Positions 20,109 to 33,238 are shown, counted from the stretch's first letter. The stretch: DNA of 64,000 nucleotides from Tessaracoccus sp. OH4464_COT-324 (GCF_003932855.1 NZ_RQYZ01000001.1:310001-374000), one strand, 5' to 3'. The notes: generated from the letters alone by a model not told the origin. Program-made: numbers and translations.

Positions 20109-20879
20109 GTGACTAGCGTTGCACAGCCCGGAGTGGGCGTGCAGGTTGCGCTCTTCGCTACCTGTATCGCCGACACCATGAAACCTTCCGTGCCCATCGC
20201 GACAGTCAAACTGCTGGAGCGTCTCGGCTGCAAGGTGGTTTTCCCCAAGCGGCAGACCTGCTGCGGCCAGATCATGGCAAACACCGGCTACTACAAAGAG
20301 ACCGTCCCAACGATCAAGAACTACGTCAAGTCGTTCGAGAACTATGACTACGTGGTCGCCCCCTCGGGCTCCTGTGTTGGCTCGGTGCGGCACCAGCATG
20401 AGATGATCGCCCGCAAGATGGGCGACTCAGTGCTTGCCGACGAGGCCGCGAACGCGGCGAGCCGCACCTACGACATCGCGGAGTTCCTCGTCGATGTCCT
20501 GGGAGTCGTTGACGTGGGAGCCTACTTCCCGCACAAAGTCACGTACCATCCGTCCTGCCACGGTAAGCGCATCACGAAGCTGGGCGATCGCCCTTACCAG
20601 CTGCTGCGCGCGGTCGAGGGTCTGGAACTGCTTGAGCTGCCCAACGCGGATCAGTGCTGCGGGTTTGGTGGAACCTTCTCCATCAAGAACTCCGACATGT
20701 CCGTGGCGATGGCCGAAGACAAGGCCAACTGCGCGATCGACAGTGGGGCGGAGTACCTGACCGGAGGCGACCACGCCTGCCTGATGAATGTGCAGGGCAT
20801 CCTGCACCGGAACAAGTCCAACGTCCAGACCATCCACCTTGTGGAGATTCTCGCAAGCACGAAGGAGGACCCGCGATGA
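20109..20879 (+). CDS. lutA: Lactate utilisation protein A (CCG-domain subunit)
   Basis: One of three subunits of the LutABC L-lactate dehydrogenase complex; acts in the cytoplasm or at the membrane. The 256-residue protein has two cysteine-rich CCG domains with CCGQ (N-half) and CCGFGG (C-half), as in heterodisulfide reductase HdrB and glycolate oxidase GlcF, which bind non-canonical 4Fe-4S clusters. GTG 20109 is chosen: it follows AAAGGAAGAA, starts 11 bases after lldP, and gives the family length. It overlaps lutB by 4 bases (ATGA). Confidence 0.93.
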   Translation: MTSVAQPGVGVQVALFATCIADTMKPSVPIATVKLLERLGCKVVFPKRQTCCGQIMANTGYYKETVPTIKNYVKSFENYDYVVAPSGSCVGSVRHQHEMIARKMGDSVLADEAANAASRTYDIAEFLVDVLGVVDVGAYFPHKVTYHPSCHGKRITKLGDRPYQLLRAVEGLELLELPNADQCCGFGGTFSIKNSDMSVAMAEDKANCAIDSGAEYLTGGDHACLMNVQGILHRNKSNVQTIHLVEILASTKEDPR

Positions 20880-22351
20880 CTGTCGAACGACTCACTCCCG
20901 CGCCGCCTGAAGGGGCTTGGCTGGGCATCCCGCCATTTCCCAAGGCGGTCAAGGAGGAGCTGAAGAACGAGACCCAGCGCAAGAACCTGCGGCACGCCAC
21001 CAGCACCATCCGTGCGAAGCGCGTGATCCGGGCCTCCGAGGTGCCTAACTGGGAAGAGCTCCGCACCGCGGGTGAGCAGATCAAGAACCGGGTTGGCCGT
21101 CACCTGGATCACTACCTGCTTCAGGCCGAGCAGGCCATGACCGCCGCCGGCATCAAGGTGCACTGGGCGCGCGACGCCGCAGAGGCCAACGAGATCGTCA
21201 CCGCGATCGCGAAAGAAAAGGGCGTCGAGGAGGTCGTCAAGATCAAATCGATGGTCACCCAGGAGATCGATCTCAACGAGCACCTGGAACGCCAGGGCAT
21301 CGCGGCCTGGGAAACCGATCTCGCGGAACTGATCGTTCAGCTGGGACACGACCTGCCGTCGCACATCCTGGTGCCAGCCATTCACCGCAACCGCTCAGAG
21401 GTGCGCGATATCTTCGCCCGGGAGATGGGCAGGTACGGAAAGGCCGCGCCGGAGGGCATCTCCGACGATCCGCCCGAACTGACCGCAGCCGCGCGGGCCC
21501 ATCTGCGGGAGAAGTTCCTGCGGGCGAAGATGGCCGTTTCCGGTGGCAACTTCATCGTCGCCGAGACGGGCACCCTCGTCATCGTCGAGTCTGAGGGCAA
21601 CGGCCGCATGTGCCTCACGCTGCCCGAGACGCTTGTCAGCGTCGTCGGCATCGAGAAGATCGTTCCGACCCTGCAAGATCTTGAGGTGTTCCTCAAGCTC
21701 CTTCCGCGCTCGTCCACGGGCGAGCGAATGAACCCCTACACCTCCATGTGGACCGGCGTCCGCCCCGGGGACGGCCCCCAGGACCTGCACGTCGTGCTCC
21801 TCGACAACGGCCGCACCGATGTGCTCTCCGATCCGTTGGGCCGGGCTGCGCTGCGCTGCATCCGGTGTTCAGCTTGCCTGAACATCTGCCCGGTGTACGA
21901 ACGTGCGGGCGGTCACGCCTACGGTTCGCCCTACCCGGGCCCGATCGGCGCGATCCTGAACCCGCAGCTCAGAGGCATCGAAAGCAAGAACGACCAAGCA
22001 TTGCCTTTCGCGTCGACGCTGTGTGGGGCATGTGTCGAGGTTTGCCCGGTGAAAATCCCCTTCACAGACATCCTGCTGGACCAGCGCAGGCGCGTGGTCG
22101 AGTACAAGACCAGCCAGCGTCCGCGCATCGAGCAGGGACTCATGAAGGGCGCGAACTGGGTGATGAAGAAAGGCTCGCACCTGGGCTTCGTGCAAAACGG
22201 CTCCAAGCTCGCTGGCCGTGTCTTCGGGAAGCGGTGGATCGGCAAGATGCCTCTGCCGCTGGTGAACAAGTGGACCGGTTCCCGTGACGTCGAGCCGCCG
22301 CCAAAGCAAACGTTCCGCGACTGGTGGAAGAAGGAAAGGGGAGATCAGTGA
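20876..22351 (+). CDS. lutB: Lactate utilisation protein B (iron-sulfur subunit)
   Basis: Electron-transfer subunit of LutABC. The 491-residue protein has an N-terminal LUD (DUF162) domain and a ferredoxin-like region with two 4Fe-4S motifs, CIRCSACLNICPVY and CGACVEVCPVKIPF. A basic tail follows. It starts with ATGA overlapping the lutA stop and ends overlapping lutC, so the three subunits are tightly coupled. Confidence 0.94.
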   Translation: MTVERLTPAPPEGAWLGIPPFPKAVKEELKNETQRKNLRHATSTIRAKRVIRASEVPNWEELRTAGEQIKNRVGRHLDHYLLQAEQAMTAAGIKVHWARDAAEANEIVTAIAKEKGVEEVVKIKSMVTQEIDLNEHLERQGIAAWETDLAELIVQLGHDLPSHILVPAIHRNRSEVRDIFAREMGRYGKAAPEGISDDPPELTAAARAHLREKFLRAKMAVSGGNFIVAETGTLVIVESEGNGRMCLTLPETLVSVVGIEKIVPTLQDLEVFLKLLPRSSTGERMNPYTSMWTGVRPGDGPQDLHVVLLDNGRTDVLSDPLGRAALRCIRCSACLNICPVYERAGGHAYGSPYPGPIGAILNPQLRGIESKNDQALPFASTLCGACVEVCPVKIPFTDILLDQRRRVVEYKTSQRPRIEQGLMKGANWVMKKGSHLGFVQNGSKLAGRVFGKRWIGKMPLPLVNKWTGSRDVEPPPKQTFRDWWKKERGDQ

Positions 22352-22998
22352 GTGCGAAGGAGGAGATCCTCGGGCGGATTCGCTCGGCCCTGAGCGACGT
22401 GCCGAAGTCCGCGCCAGAGCAGGACGTGCCCATTGAGTGGCGATACGTCCAGCCGCTGGCGACCGTGGATGTGCTGGCGGACCTCATCGAAAAGGTCGAG
22501 GACTACAAAGCCACCGTCGTTACGGTTGGGCCGACTGAGGTTGCTGAAGCCATCGTCGATGGCCTGAAGCGGTTGGGCAGCCATGCCGTGGTTCTGCCCG
22601 CTGGCCTCGATAAGGAGTGGGTGGCAGCCGTCGAGCGGACGGGCCTGCCCATCCACTACGACGAACCCCAGCTCACACACTTCGAGTTGAACGCGATCGA
22701 CACCGTGGTAACCACTTCCGCAGTGGCGATGGCCGACTCGGGAACGATCGCGCTGGACCATGGCGCCGGCCAGGGACGCCGTGCGCTGTCCCTGCTGCCT
22801 GACCGCCACATCTGTGTGGTTCGGGCGGATCAGGTGGTGAGTGATGTGCCCGAGGGCATCTCCAGGCTGGGCGAAGCGATTCGTGCGCATCAGCCGATCA
22901 CCTGGATCTCTGGTGGTTCGGCCACCAGCGACATCGAGCTTAGCCGGGTGGAGGGCGTGCACGGCCCGCGCACGCTCTACGTGATCCTGGTTAAGTGA
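22348..22998 (+). CDS. lutC: Lactate utilisation protein C (LUD domain)
   Basis: Third LutABC subunit: a 216-residue LUD-domain protein. The family core TTSAVAMADSGTIALDHG and RRALSLLPDRHICVV is clear. GTG 22348 overlaps the lutB stop by 4 bases. The operon ends 2 bases later in a strong hairpin. The exact role of LutC in lactate oxidation is not fully defined in the family. Confidence 0.9.
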   Translation: MSAKEEILGRIRSALSDVPKSAPEQDVPIEWRYVQPLATVDVLADLIEKVEDYKATVVTVGPTEVAEAIVDGLKRLGSHAVVLPAGLDKEWVAAVERTGLPIHYDEPQLTHFELNAIDTVVTTSAVAMADSGTIALDHGAGQGRRALSLLPDRHICVVRADQVVSDVPEGISRLGEAIRAHQPITWISGGSATSDIELSRVEGVHGPRTLYVILVK

Positions 22999-23000
22999 GT

Positions 23001-23043
23001 CCAGAGGGGGCGCACCTGACACTCCGGGGTGCGCCCCCTCTGG
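23001..23043. terminator. Bidirectional terminator between lutC and csbD
   Basis: A perfect 16-bp stem, arms 23001-23016 and 23028-23043, with an 11-base loop. It lies between two convergent genes and is followed on the plus strand by a T-containing stretch, so it probably ends transcription from both sides. Confidence 0.85.
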
Positions 23044-23057
23044 CTTGCCGTTTTCGC

Positions 23058-23258
23058 TTACTTTCCGTCGGTGAGCTTGTTGAAAGTCTCAGCGACTTTG
23101 TCTTTGATGTCCTCAACACCCTGCTTGACGGCAGCTTTCGCTTGGTCCAGCTTGCCTTCTGCCTCGAGTTGCTCGTTTCCTGTGGTTTTGCCGATGCCTT
23201 CCTTCGCCTGCCCGATGATTTCCTCGGCCTTATTCGCGATCTTGTCCTGATCAGCCAT
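23058..23258 (-). CDS. CsbD-family stress protein
   Basis: A 66-residue hydrophilic, Lys/Glu-rich protein of the CsbD family (a stress-regulated protein in Bacillus, function unknown). It shows the family's short repeat: KIANKAEEIIGQAKEGIGKT, then EGKLDQAKAAVKQ and VEDIKDKVAETF. ATG at 23258 is preceded by GGAGAGGGAC. It is a single minus-strand gene, convergent with lutC and divergent from efp. Confidence 0.85.
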   Translation of the reverse strand: MADQDKIANKAEEIIGQAKEGIGKTTGNEQLEAEGKLDQAKAAVKQGVEDIKDKVAETFNKLTDGK

Positions 23259-23422
23259 CTCGATTGTCCCTCTCCTTCGCATGGGGATCTGCTCTTGTCT
23301 TCGCCAGCCTAGTCAGGCGAATCAAACCTCGATCGTCGGCTCTGCAGCGTTAGGGCAACAGACGCGAGACGGTCTAAACTGCTTCAAGGCCGACTCTCGG
23401 CCCTGACGACGAAAGGCAACCA
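23259..23422. promoter_or_regulatory. Divergent csbD/efp promoter region
   Basis: About 160 bases without a gene. A TAAACT -10-like box near 23375 faces efp. A hairpin GGCCGA-CTC-TCGGCC lies just before the GAAAGG ribosome site of efp. Confidence 0.35.
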
Positions 23423-23980
23423 GTGGTTTCCACCAACGATCTCAAGAACGGCATGGTTCTCAACCTCGACGGTCAGCTTTGGCAGGTGCAGTGGTTCCAG
23501 CACCACAAGCCTGGCAAGGGCAACACCGTGGTGCGCTCCAAGCTCAAGCACGTGCTCTCCGGCAAGATCATCGACAAAACCTTCCCGGCCGACACGAAGG
23601 TCGAATCAGCCACCGTCGATCGCCGCGAGATGCAGTACCTGTACCTGGACGGCAACGACTACGTGTTCATGGACAACGACACGTATGACCAGATCTACGT
23701 TCCTGCCGACGTCGTCGGTGAAGCCAAGGACTACATGCTGGAGAACCAGGTGGCTATCGTCGCATTGCACGAGGGAACTCCGCTGTTTATCGAACTCCCC
23801 GCGTCCGTGGAGCTTGAGATCACCTACACCGAGCCTGGCCTGCAAGGGGACCGCTCCACCGGCGGAACCAAGCCCGCCACGTTGGAAACCGGCAAGGAGA
23901 TCCAGGTGCCGCTCTTCATCACGACGGGCGAACGAGTGAAGGTAGACACCCGCGACGGCTCCTACCTTGGTCGCGTCTGA
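23423..23980 (+). CDS. efp: Translation elongation factor P
   Basis: Relieves ribosome stalling at polyproline stretches. The 185-residue protein has the three beta-barrel KOW/OB domains; the conserved loop is [11 protein letters not shown] with Lys32 at the tip. No modification enzyme (EpmA/B, EarP or YmfI) is in the window. The C-terminal signature ([17 protein letters not shown]) is complete. GTG start at 23423. It lies just ahead of nusB, the usual actinobacterial order. Confidence 0.95.
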   Translation: MVSTNDLKNGMVLNLDGQLWQVQWFQHHKPGKGNTVVRSKLKHVLSGKIIDKTFPADTKVESATVDRREMQYLYLDGNDYVFMDNDTYDQIYVPADVVGEAKDYMLENQVAIVALHEGTPLFIELPASVELEITYTEPGLQGDRSTGGTKPATLETGKEIQVPLFITTGERVKVDTRDGSYLGRV

Positions 23981-23982
23981 TC

Positions 23983-24405
23983 GTGGACGTTGACCCAAAG
24001 TTTTCAACCCAAACCAAGGCACGCAAGGCGGCTCTGGACCTGCTCTTTCAGGCCGACATGCGCGGTTTGAGCATCATCAAGGTCCTGGATGAGCAGCGTG
24101 CCTTGGCGGAAACACCCATCCGACCGTTCACGATCGAACTCGTGCAGGGCGTGGCCCAGCACCTGCAGCAGATAGATCGGCGGATCAACGACTGCGCGGC
24201 GGGCAACTGGACGGTTGCCCGCATGCCGCGCGTCGATCGAAACTTGGCGCGCATTGCCATGTACGAAATTGACCACAGCGAGACGCCTGATGCGGTAGCC
24301 ATCGCACAGGCCATCGAACTCGCCACGTGGCTGTCGACCAACGAGTCGCCAGCATTCCTCAATGGGCTGCTCGGGCAGGCGGCCAGGAGCAAAACCGCTA
24401 ACTGA
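23983..24405 (+). CDS. nusB: Transcription antitermination factor NusB
   Basis: All-helical RNA-binding factor for rRNA antitermination. The 140-residue protein has the family core ARKAALDLLFQADMRG, the WTVARMPRVDRNLARIAMYE stretch and the C-terminal FLNGLLGQAA. GTG 23983 starts two bases after efp. carA follows after 14 bases, with no pyrR, pyrB or pyrC between. Confidence 0.92.
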   Translation: MDVDPKFSTQTKARKAALDLLFQADMRGLSIIKVLDEQRALAETPIRPFTIELVQGVAQHLQQIDRRINDCAAGNWTVARMPRVDRNLARIAMYEIDHSETPDAVAIAQAIELATWLSTNESPAFLNGLLGQAARSKTAN

Positions 24406-24419
24406 CGGAGGGCACACGC

Positions 24420-25501
24420 ATGAGTGAGGCGATCCTCGTGCTCGAAGACGGCCGCTGTTTCCACGGCGAGAGCTTCGGGGCGACGGGTGAGACTTTCGGT
24501 CAGCTGGTATTCGATACTAGCATTACGGGATATCAACGAACGCTCACGGACCCGCGCCATCGGGGAGAAGTGGTCATGATGACCGTACCCCACATCGGCA
24601 ACACTGGTTGGTGCGATAGTGAAGAATCCGGGCACATTTCGGTGTCCGGATTTATTGTGCGAGACCCAGCCCCCAGACCATCCCACTGGCAGGCCACCCG
24701 AAGCCTGGACGATGCGCTGCGCGCCCAGGGAATCGTGGGCATATCCGGAGTCGACACCCGCGCACTCACCCGGCACGTACGGACACACGGCGCAGTTCGC
24801 GTGGGCATCTCCACCCAGAGCGACGCAGCCGCGCTGCTGAGCAGGTTGCGCGATCAGCCGCTAAACGCAGTAACGGAGGGCGCCGCAGGCTTCGTCATGG
24901 CGAGCGGAGGGCCGCGGGTCGCGACGATGGTTGCCCTAGACCTGGGCGATAAGGGCCAGAGCGTGGACGAGCTCACCGCCTTCGGCATCGAAGTGCATGT
25001 CCTGCCTGCAAGCGCCAGTTTCGCGGACATCAGCGCATCCCGACCAGACGGGGTGTTCATCTCCGACGGCCCGGGCCAGCGGGCGTCCGACTCGCGAATT
25101 GGCGCGTTGCGGGATGTCCTCGCGGCCAAGCTCCCGGTGCTCGCGGTGGGCCGGGGTATGCAGCTGCTGGCGCTCGCACTCGGCTTGGAAACATACGAGC
25201 TGCCCTTTGGGCACCAGGCAATAGCCCAGCCGGTGGTTGAGTTGGCCAGCGGCGTCAGTGGCCAGGCCACGCACAACCATGGCTACGCCGTGCGCAGCTT
25301 CGAACCCGCACAGACCGAGTACGGCCTGGTCAGCGTGAGCCACGTCGCGACCCACGACTCTGTGGTGGAGGGCCTGGAACTGACCCGCGATGGCCGGCTC
25401 GTCGCCCTGGCCGTTCAGTTCGACCCTGCCGCCTCGGCCGATCCGTTGGATTCGCGGCGGGTGTTCGCCCGATTCCTCGCCACGATGCGAAAGGACGTCT
25501 G

Positions 25502-25502
<1 letters not shown>
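24420..25502 (+). CDS. carA: Carbamoyl-phosphate synthase small chain, glutaminase triad lost
   Basis: A 360-residue protein aligning along the whole CarA family. The N-terminal domain is well kept ([26 protein letters not shown]). The C-terminal class I glutamine amidotransferase domain normally frees NH3 from glutamine with a Cys-His-Glu triad. Here the nucleophile motif GICLGHQ reads AVGRGMQ, putting Gly244 in place of Cys, and the HPEAS motif reads DPAAS, giving Asp335 and Ala337 in place of His and Glu. The neighbouring glutamine-site residues are also altered (GHHGGNH to GHQAIAQ). The frame is intact and overlaps carB, so it is not a simple pseudogene. It probably serves as a structural partner for an ammonia-using CarB. 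Confidence 0.9.
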
Positions 25503-28797
<3,295 letters not shown>

Positions 28798-28801
<4 letters not shown>

Positions 28802-29829
28802 GGATCGGCACCGCAGCGCTGCGCACCGGCTACCGTGCTGTGCGTTCCGGGTTGTTCCGCATCGACCCGGAGGTGATTCATGAGCGGATGATTGATGTAC
28901 TCGGCCGGATGCAGAAGCCGGCGAGAGCCACAGTCTGTGATCCGGTGACCATCGCGGGAATCGATTTCCCGAACCGGGTGGGTCTCGCTGCAGGCCTCGA
29001 CAAGGACGGCATTGCAGCGCTCGCTTGGGCGCATTTCGGCTTTGGCTTCGCTGAACTGGGCACGGTTACCGCGCTGTCCCAGCCGGGAAACCCGAAACCG
29101 CGGATCTTCAGGGCGCCTGCCTCGAAGGCGATCATCAACCGGATGGGCTTCAACAACGCGGGTGCTGCCCGTCTGGCCGAGCGGCTGCGTGATGCCGGCG
29201 TCCGCCGCGGCAACCTGGCCGCAGGAATCCCGATCGGAGTGTCCATCGGAAAGACGAAACGGGTCGATCTTGCCGACGCCACCAGCGACTACCTGACTTC
29301 GCTCAACCATGTGGCGCCGTACGCGGACTATGTCGCGGTGAACATCTCCAGCCCCAACACTCCCGGGCTGCGGAGCCTCCAGGCTGCCCGCGAGGTGAGC
29401 AATCTGTTGCTTCCCTTGACCGAAGCCGCGAGAGGGCACGACAGCCTTCCCCTCTTCGTAAAGCTGGCTCCCGATCTGACTGCGGATCAGCTAAGCGAGA
29501 CGCTCGCCGTGATCCGGGACCTGCCGGTCAGCGGCATCATCGCGACCAACACGACGTTGAGCCGCGAGGGCCTGCAGCCCGAGGATATGTGGTTGGCGAG
29601 CGAGGCCGGCGGACTCAGCGGACACCCGCTCACCTATCGGGCGCTGGATTTCGTCGAGCGGGTGGTCGGCCAGGTTGAACTTCCGGTAATCGGGGTCGGG
29701 GGAATAATGACTCCCCGCGACGCCCACCGAATGTTCGACGCCGGGGCCAGACTGCTCCAGCTCTACACCGGTTTCATCTACGAAGGACCCGCGCTCGTGC
29801 GCGGCATCCACGATTGGAGCAAGCGATGA
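28798..29829 (+). CDS. pyrD: Dihydroorotate dehydrogenase (quinone), class 2
   Basis: Oxidises dihydroorotate to orotate at the membrane, passing electrons to quinone. The 343-residue FMN protein has an N-terminal amphipathic extension, then [31 protein letters not shown], and [11 protein letters not shown] with the catalytic Ser typical of class 2, [18 protein letters not shown] and [12 protein letters not shown] 28798 overlaps the carB stop (GTGA) and is followed by the pyrF ATGA overlap, so it belongs to the carAB-pyrD-pyrF transcription unit. Confidence 0.94.
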
Positions 29830-30620
29830 ACTACCGAGAGAGGTTGGCTACTGCCGCTGCTGAACGTGGCAACCTGTGCGTCGGGATAGATCCGATGCCC
29901 AGCGTGCTGGAAGCTTGGGGAGTCTCCCGTGACGTGGCCGGCCTGGAGCGGGTGGCGCGCGGTATCGTCGAGGTGTTGGGCCAGCAGGTGGCGGCGTTCA
30001 AACCGCAGTCGGCCTTCTTCGAGCCGCTTGGGGCGGCGGGTATGACGGTGTTGGAGCGCGTATTGGCAGACATTCGCCAGTGTGGGGCGCTCAGCATCCT
30101 GGACGTGAAGCGCGGTGACATCGGTTCGTCGATGATGGGGTACGCCGAGGCCTTTCTCAGCCCAGAGGCGCCGCTCAGCGCGGACGCGATCACCGTTAAC
30201 CCCTACTTGGGTATTGGTGCGTTGCAGCCGGCTTTCGATCTTGCCCTCGCTCACGGGCGTGGCGTCTATGTCTTGGCCCGTACATCGAATCCAGAAGGAG
30301 AACCGATCCAAACGGCCAGAACCAGCGAAAAAGCGACGGCTCAGTTTGTGTTGGACGAGATCTCTCGGCTCAATTGCGACCATGAGTTTCTTATCGGGGC
30401 GGTGCTTGGGGCTACTAGGGCAGACCTGGGCTGTGACCCGAGCCAATTCAATGGATCAATTCTCGCGCCAGGAATTGGAGCGCAAGGCGGGCGGCTTGAC
30501 GAGCTTGGTAACATTTTTGGCTGCGCACTCAAGCAGGTACTTCCTACGGTCAGTCGACAGATCATCGGGGGCGGCAGGCAGCAGCTCCAGGCGAGGTTCG
30601 ACGAGCTGCGTTCGCGCTAG
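29826..30620 (+). CDS. pyrF: Orotidine 5'-phosphate decarboxylase (type 2)
   Basis: Last step of UMP synthesis: OMP to UMP and CO2. The 264-residue protein is of the long actinobacterial/type 2 group, with VGIDPMPSVLEAWG, AAFKPQSAFFE, the catalytic DVKRGDIGSSM (Asp-Lys-Asp) and NPYLGIG. The C-terminal phosphate site (APGIGAQGG) is present. ATG 29826 overlaps the pyrD stop by 4 bases. mihF begins about 90 bases later with its own promoter. Confidence 0.94.
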   Translation: MNYRERLATAAAERGNLCVGIDPMPSVLEAWGVSRDVAGLERVARGIVEVLGQQVAAFKPQSAFFEPLGAAGMTVLERVLADIRQCGALSILDVKRGDIGSSMMGYAEAFLSPEAPLSADAITVNPYLGIGALQPAFDLALAHGRGVYVLARTSNPEGEPIQTARTSEKATAQFVLDEISRLNCDHEFLIGAVLGATRADLGCDPSQFNGSILAPGIGAQGGRLDELGNIFGCALKQVLPTVSRQIIGGGRQQLQARFDELRSR

Positions 30621-30626
30621 CGGGGC

Positions 30627-30655
30627 TAGACGTTAGCGTTAAACTAGTTTATAGT
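30627..30655 (+). promoter_or_regulatory. Probable mihF promoter
   Basis: TAGACG (30627-30632) and TATAGT (30650-30655) separated by 17 bases form a good sigma-70/SigA-type promoter, about 58 bases before the mihF start. This is the best promoter match I found in the window. Confidence 0.65.
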
Positions 30656-30712
30656 CGAGGCTTGCTGGGGTTCCAGCGAGCACTTCACACTCCATCGTAT
30701 AAGGAGCATCCC

Positions 30713-31024
30713 ATGGCGATTCCTAAGCTGAGCAGCGAGCAGCTTGCTGCCGCACGCGCTTCTGCCACCGAGGCTCGACGCATCCGCGCCGAGCTAAAGG
30801 AACAGATTAAGAATCAGCAAATCACTTTCATGGCAGCGCTGGAAAAGGCCGGCGATGACGACACTTTGTCGCGGATCAAGGTGGTCGATCTTCTTCGTGC
30901 AGTTCCGCGCGTTGGGGTCACCCGCGCGGCCGAGATTCTTGAGGCGGCAGAGATCGCGCCGAACCGCCGCGTGCGCGGCCTTGGTCGCCACCAGATCGAG
31001 CGGCTGGCCAAGTTCTTCGCATAG
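30713..31024 (+). CDS. mihF: Integration host factor, actinobacterial type (mIHF)
   Basis: A 103-residue DNA-binding nucleoid protein found across actinobacteria; not related to the enterobacterial IHF. The helical N-terminus (LSSEQLAAARASATEARR) leads to the helix-two-turn-helix part ending RGLGRHQIERLAKFF, with VPRVGVTRAAEIL before it. ATG 30713 has an AAGGAG ribosome site. The order pyrF-mihF-gmk-rpoZ is conserved in the phylum. Confidence 0.93.
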   Translation: MAIPKLSSEQLAAARASATEARRIRAELKEQIKNQQITFMAALEKAGDDDTLSRIKVVDLLRAVPRVGVTRAAEILEAAEIAPNRRVRGLGRHQIERLAKFFA

Positions 31025-31034
31025 GGTGTAGGGC

Positions 31035-31589
31035 ATGTCGCCAGCCAAGCTCTGGATAATCTCTGGGCCGAGCGCGGTCGGTAAGGGCACCGTCTGCGCT
31101 CGGCTTCGAGCTTTGTCCGATCGGCCCCTCCACTCGGTTTCCGCGACGACGCGTCCTCCTCGCGCAGGCGAGGAACATGGAAAGTCGTACTACTTCGTCA
31201 GCGACGAGGAGTTTGATCGGCTGGTTGCCGAGGACGCGCTCCTGGAGTGGGCGGAGGTGCACGGTCAGCATCGCTACGGTACGCCCCGCGGCCCGGTCGA
31301 TGAGGCCCTCGCTCAAGGCCGCCCGGTCATCCTGGAGATCGACTTGCAGGGCGCCAGGCAGGTGAAGCGGCATATGCCGGAGGCACAGCTGGTCTTCCTC
31401 GCCCCGCCGAGCTGGGAAGAGCTGGTCAGCCGCCTAGTGGGACGCGCAACGGAGGACGAGGCCACGCGCGAGCGGCGGCTGCAAACTGCCCGAGACGAAC
31501 TGGAGTGTCAGCACGAGGCCGACCACATCGTCGTGAACGCTGTGCTCGAAGAAACAGTGCAAGCTTTGGTAAGCTTGATGGGATTGTGA
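31035..31589 (+). CDS. gmk: Guanylate kinase
   Basis: Phosphorylates GMP to GDP. The 184-residue protein shows the P-loop (ISGPSAVGKGTV), the GMP-binding region (SVSATTRPPRAGEEHGKSY), and LEIDLQGARQVK (Walker B). It starts 10 bases after mihF and precedes rpoZ by 25 bases, so the three are probably one transcript. Confidence 0.95.
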   Translation: MSPAKLWIISGPSAVGKGTVCARLRALSDRPLHSVSATTRPPRAGEEHGKSYYFVSDEEFDRLVAEDALLEWAEVHGQHRYGTPRGPVDEALAQGRPVILEIDLQGARQVKRHMPEAQLVFLAPPSWEELVSRLVGRATEDEATRERRLQTARDELECQHEADHIVVNAVLEETVQALVSLMGL

Positions 31590-31614
31590 TTCACCACTTA
31601 AGTAAAGGCTTCCC

Positions 31615-31953
31615 TTGAACATCGCTGAAGGCATCACCAACCCGCCCGTCGACGAGCTCCTGGAGCATGTCGACTCCAAGTACCGTCTGGTGCTGTTCGC
31701 TGCCAAGCGCGCACGACAGATCAACGCCTACTACTCGCAACTCGGCGAGGGGCTGCTGGAAAACGTTGGCCCGATGGTGGCGGCCACCCCCGAGGACAAG
31801 CCCCTCAGCATCGCCCTGCGCGAAGTGAACGACAACAAGCTGCGTTACACCGAGTTCGACCCCGAGGCCGAGCAGGCGCAGTCCACCGCCGAGGACGTGA
31901 GCTTCGATTTCGTTGACCCGTTCGGCGAGATTGACCTCGGAACCGACTCCTGA
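31615..31953 (+). CDS. rpoZ: RNA polymerase omega subunit
   Basis: Small core subunit that helps assemble beta'. The 112-residue protein has the omega core [20 protein letters not shown] and [15 protein letters not shown], then [11 protein letters not shown], with an acidic C-terminal tail. The start codon is TTG at 31615, preceded by AAAGG at a suitable distance. In most actinobacteria coaBC comes next; here metK follows instead. Confidence 0.92.
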   Translation: MNIAEGITNPPVDELLEHVDSKYRLVLFAAKRARQINAYYSQLGEGLLENVGPMVAATPEDKPLSIALREVNDNKLRYTEFDPEAEQAQSTAEDVSFDFVDPFGEIDLGTDS

Positions 31954-31973
31954 CGACCAAATCATCCCGGGAC

Positions 31974-32036
31974 TGCCGGGTTGGGTGGCTTGTTGCCACC
32001 GGCAAAACTCACCGCGGCTTGTCGCCGCAGAAGGAG
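31974..32036 (+). promoter_or_regulatory. Twin-hairpin leader before metK
   Basis: Two similar small hairpins lie between rpoZ and metK: GGTGGC-TTGTT-GCCACC (31984-32000, extendable through a bulge with TGCC/GGCA) and GCGGC-TTGTC-GCCGC (32014-32028). The second abuts the AAGGAG ribosome site (32031-32036). It matches no SAM riboswitch class I can recognise. It could tune metK translation or be chance in GC-rich DNA. Confidence 0.35.
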
Positions 32037-32041
32037 CTCGA

Positions 32042-33232
32042 ATGAACCGTCTTTTCACCTCCGAATCGGTCACCGAGGGACATCCCGATAAAATTGCGGA
32101 CGCGATCTCCGACTCGATTCTAGACGCGATCATCGCCGATGATCCCGCTGCTCGCGTGGCGGTCGAGACCATGGTCACCACCGGGCTGGTTGTGGTGGCC
32201 GGAGAAGTAACCACCAGCAGCTACGCCAACATCGCCGACATCGTCCGCGATCGGATCCAAACCATCGGCTATCAATCCTCGGATGTGGGATTCGACGGCG
32301 GCTCCTGTGGCGTGACGCTGGCCATCGACGCCCAATCGCCTGACATCGCTCAAGGCGTCGATTTGGCATGTGAGGCTCGCGAAGGCGATCATGATCGATT
32401 CGCCCGGCAGGGCGCGGGGGATCAGGGCCTCATGTTCGGTTTCGCCTGCAATGAGACGCCCTCCCTTATGCCGCTGCCCATCGACCTAGCCCACCGGTTG
32501 TCCGAGCAGCTCGCGCGCGTCCGCAAGTCGGGCGAACTCGACTACCTGCGACCTGACGGAAAGACCCAGGTGACTGTTAGATACGACGACCTGGGCAAGC
32601 CGGTTGGGGTGGACACCGTGGTGTTGTCCACGCAGCACGATCCGCAAGCCGATCTCGAAAGGCAGATTCGCCCGGACGTTGAGCAGTTGGTGATCCGTCC
32701 GGTGTTGGAACGCTACGGGTTCGACGACGAGCACCCCCGGATCCTGGTGAACCCGACCGGCAGGTTCGTCATCGGTGGTCCCATGGGCGACGCCGGCGTC
32801 ACTGGCCGGAAGATCATCGTCGACACCTACGGCGGTATGGCTCGCCACGGTGGGGGCGCATTCTCCGGAAAAGACCCGTCGAAGGTCGACCGTTCCGCGG
32901 CCTATGCGCTTCGCTGGGTGGCGAAGAATGTGGTCGCGTCGGGGCTCGCGGACCGAGTGGAGGCCCAGCTGGCCTACGCGATCGGCAAGGCGGAGCCCGT
33001 CGGCTTCTACATCGACACCTTCGGAACCGCCAAAGTGCCGGAGGGACAGATCGAGCGTGCGGTACTGACCGTGTTCGACCTGCGTCCCGCGGCGATCGTC
33101 GAACAGCTCAACCTGTTGCGTCCGATCTACTCGGAGGTGACCTGCTACGGTCACTTCGGCCGAGAGATACCCGCAGCAACGTGGGAGGCCACGAACAGGG
33201 TCGATCAGCTTCTGGCCGCCGTCGAGGGGTAA
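32042..33232 (+). CDS. metK: S-adenosylmethionine synthase
   Basis: Makes SAM from methionine and ATP. The 396-residue protein has the three-repeat MetK fold: [53 protein letters not shown] (split across the ATP/phosphate site), and [19 protein letters not shown] 32042 with AAGGAGCTCG upstream is chosen over an in-frame start at 31913 inside rpoZ. With metX, metY and metH it places most of the homoserine-to-SAM route in this window. Confidence 0.97.
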   Translation: MNRLFTSESVTEGHPDKIADAISDSILDAIIADDPAARVAVETMVTTGLVVVAGEVTTSSYANIADIVRDRIQTIGYQSSDVGFDGGSCGVTLAIDAQSPDIAQGVDLACEAREGDHDRFARQGAGDQGLMFGFACNETPSLMPLPIDLAHRLSEQLARVRKSGELDYLRPDGKTQVTVRYDDLGKPVGVDTVVLSTQHDPQADLERQIRPDVEQLVIRPVLERYGFDDEHPRILVNPTGRFVIGGPMGDAGVTGRKIIVDTYGGMARHGGGAFSGKDPSKVDRSAAYALRWVAKNVVASGLADRVEAQLAYAIGKAEPVGFYIDTFGTAKVPEGQIERAVLTVFDLRPAAIVEQLNLLRPIYSEVTCYGHFGREIPAATWEATNRVDQLLAAVEG

Positions 33233-33238
33233 GGACAA

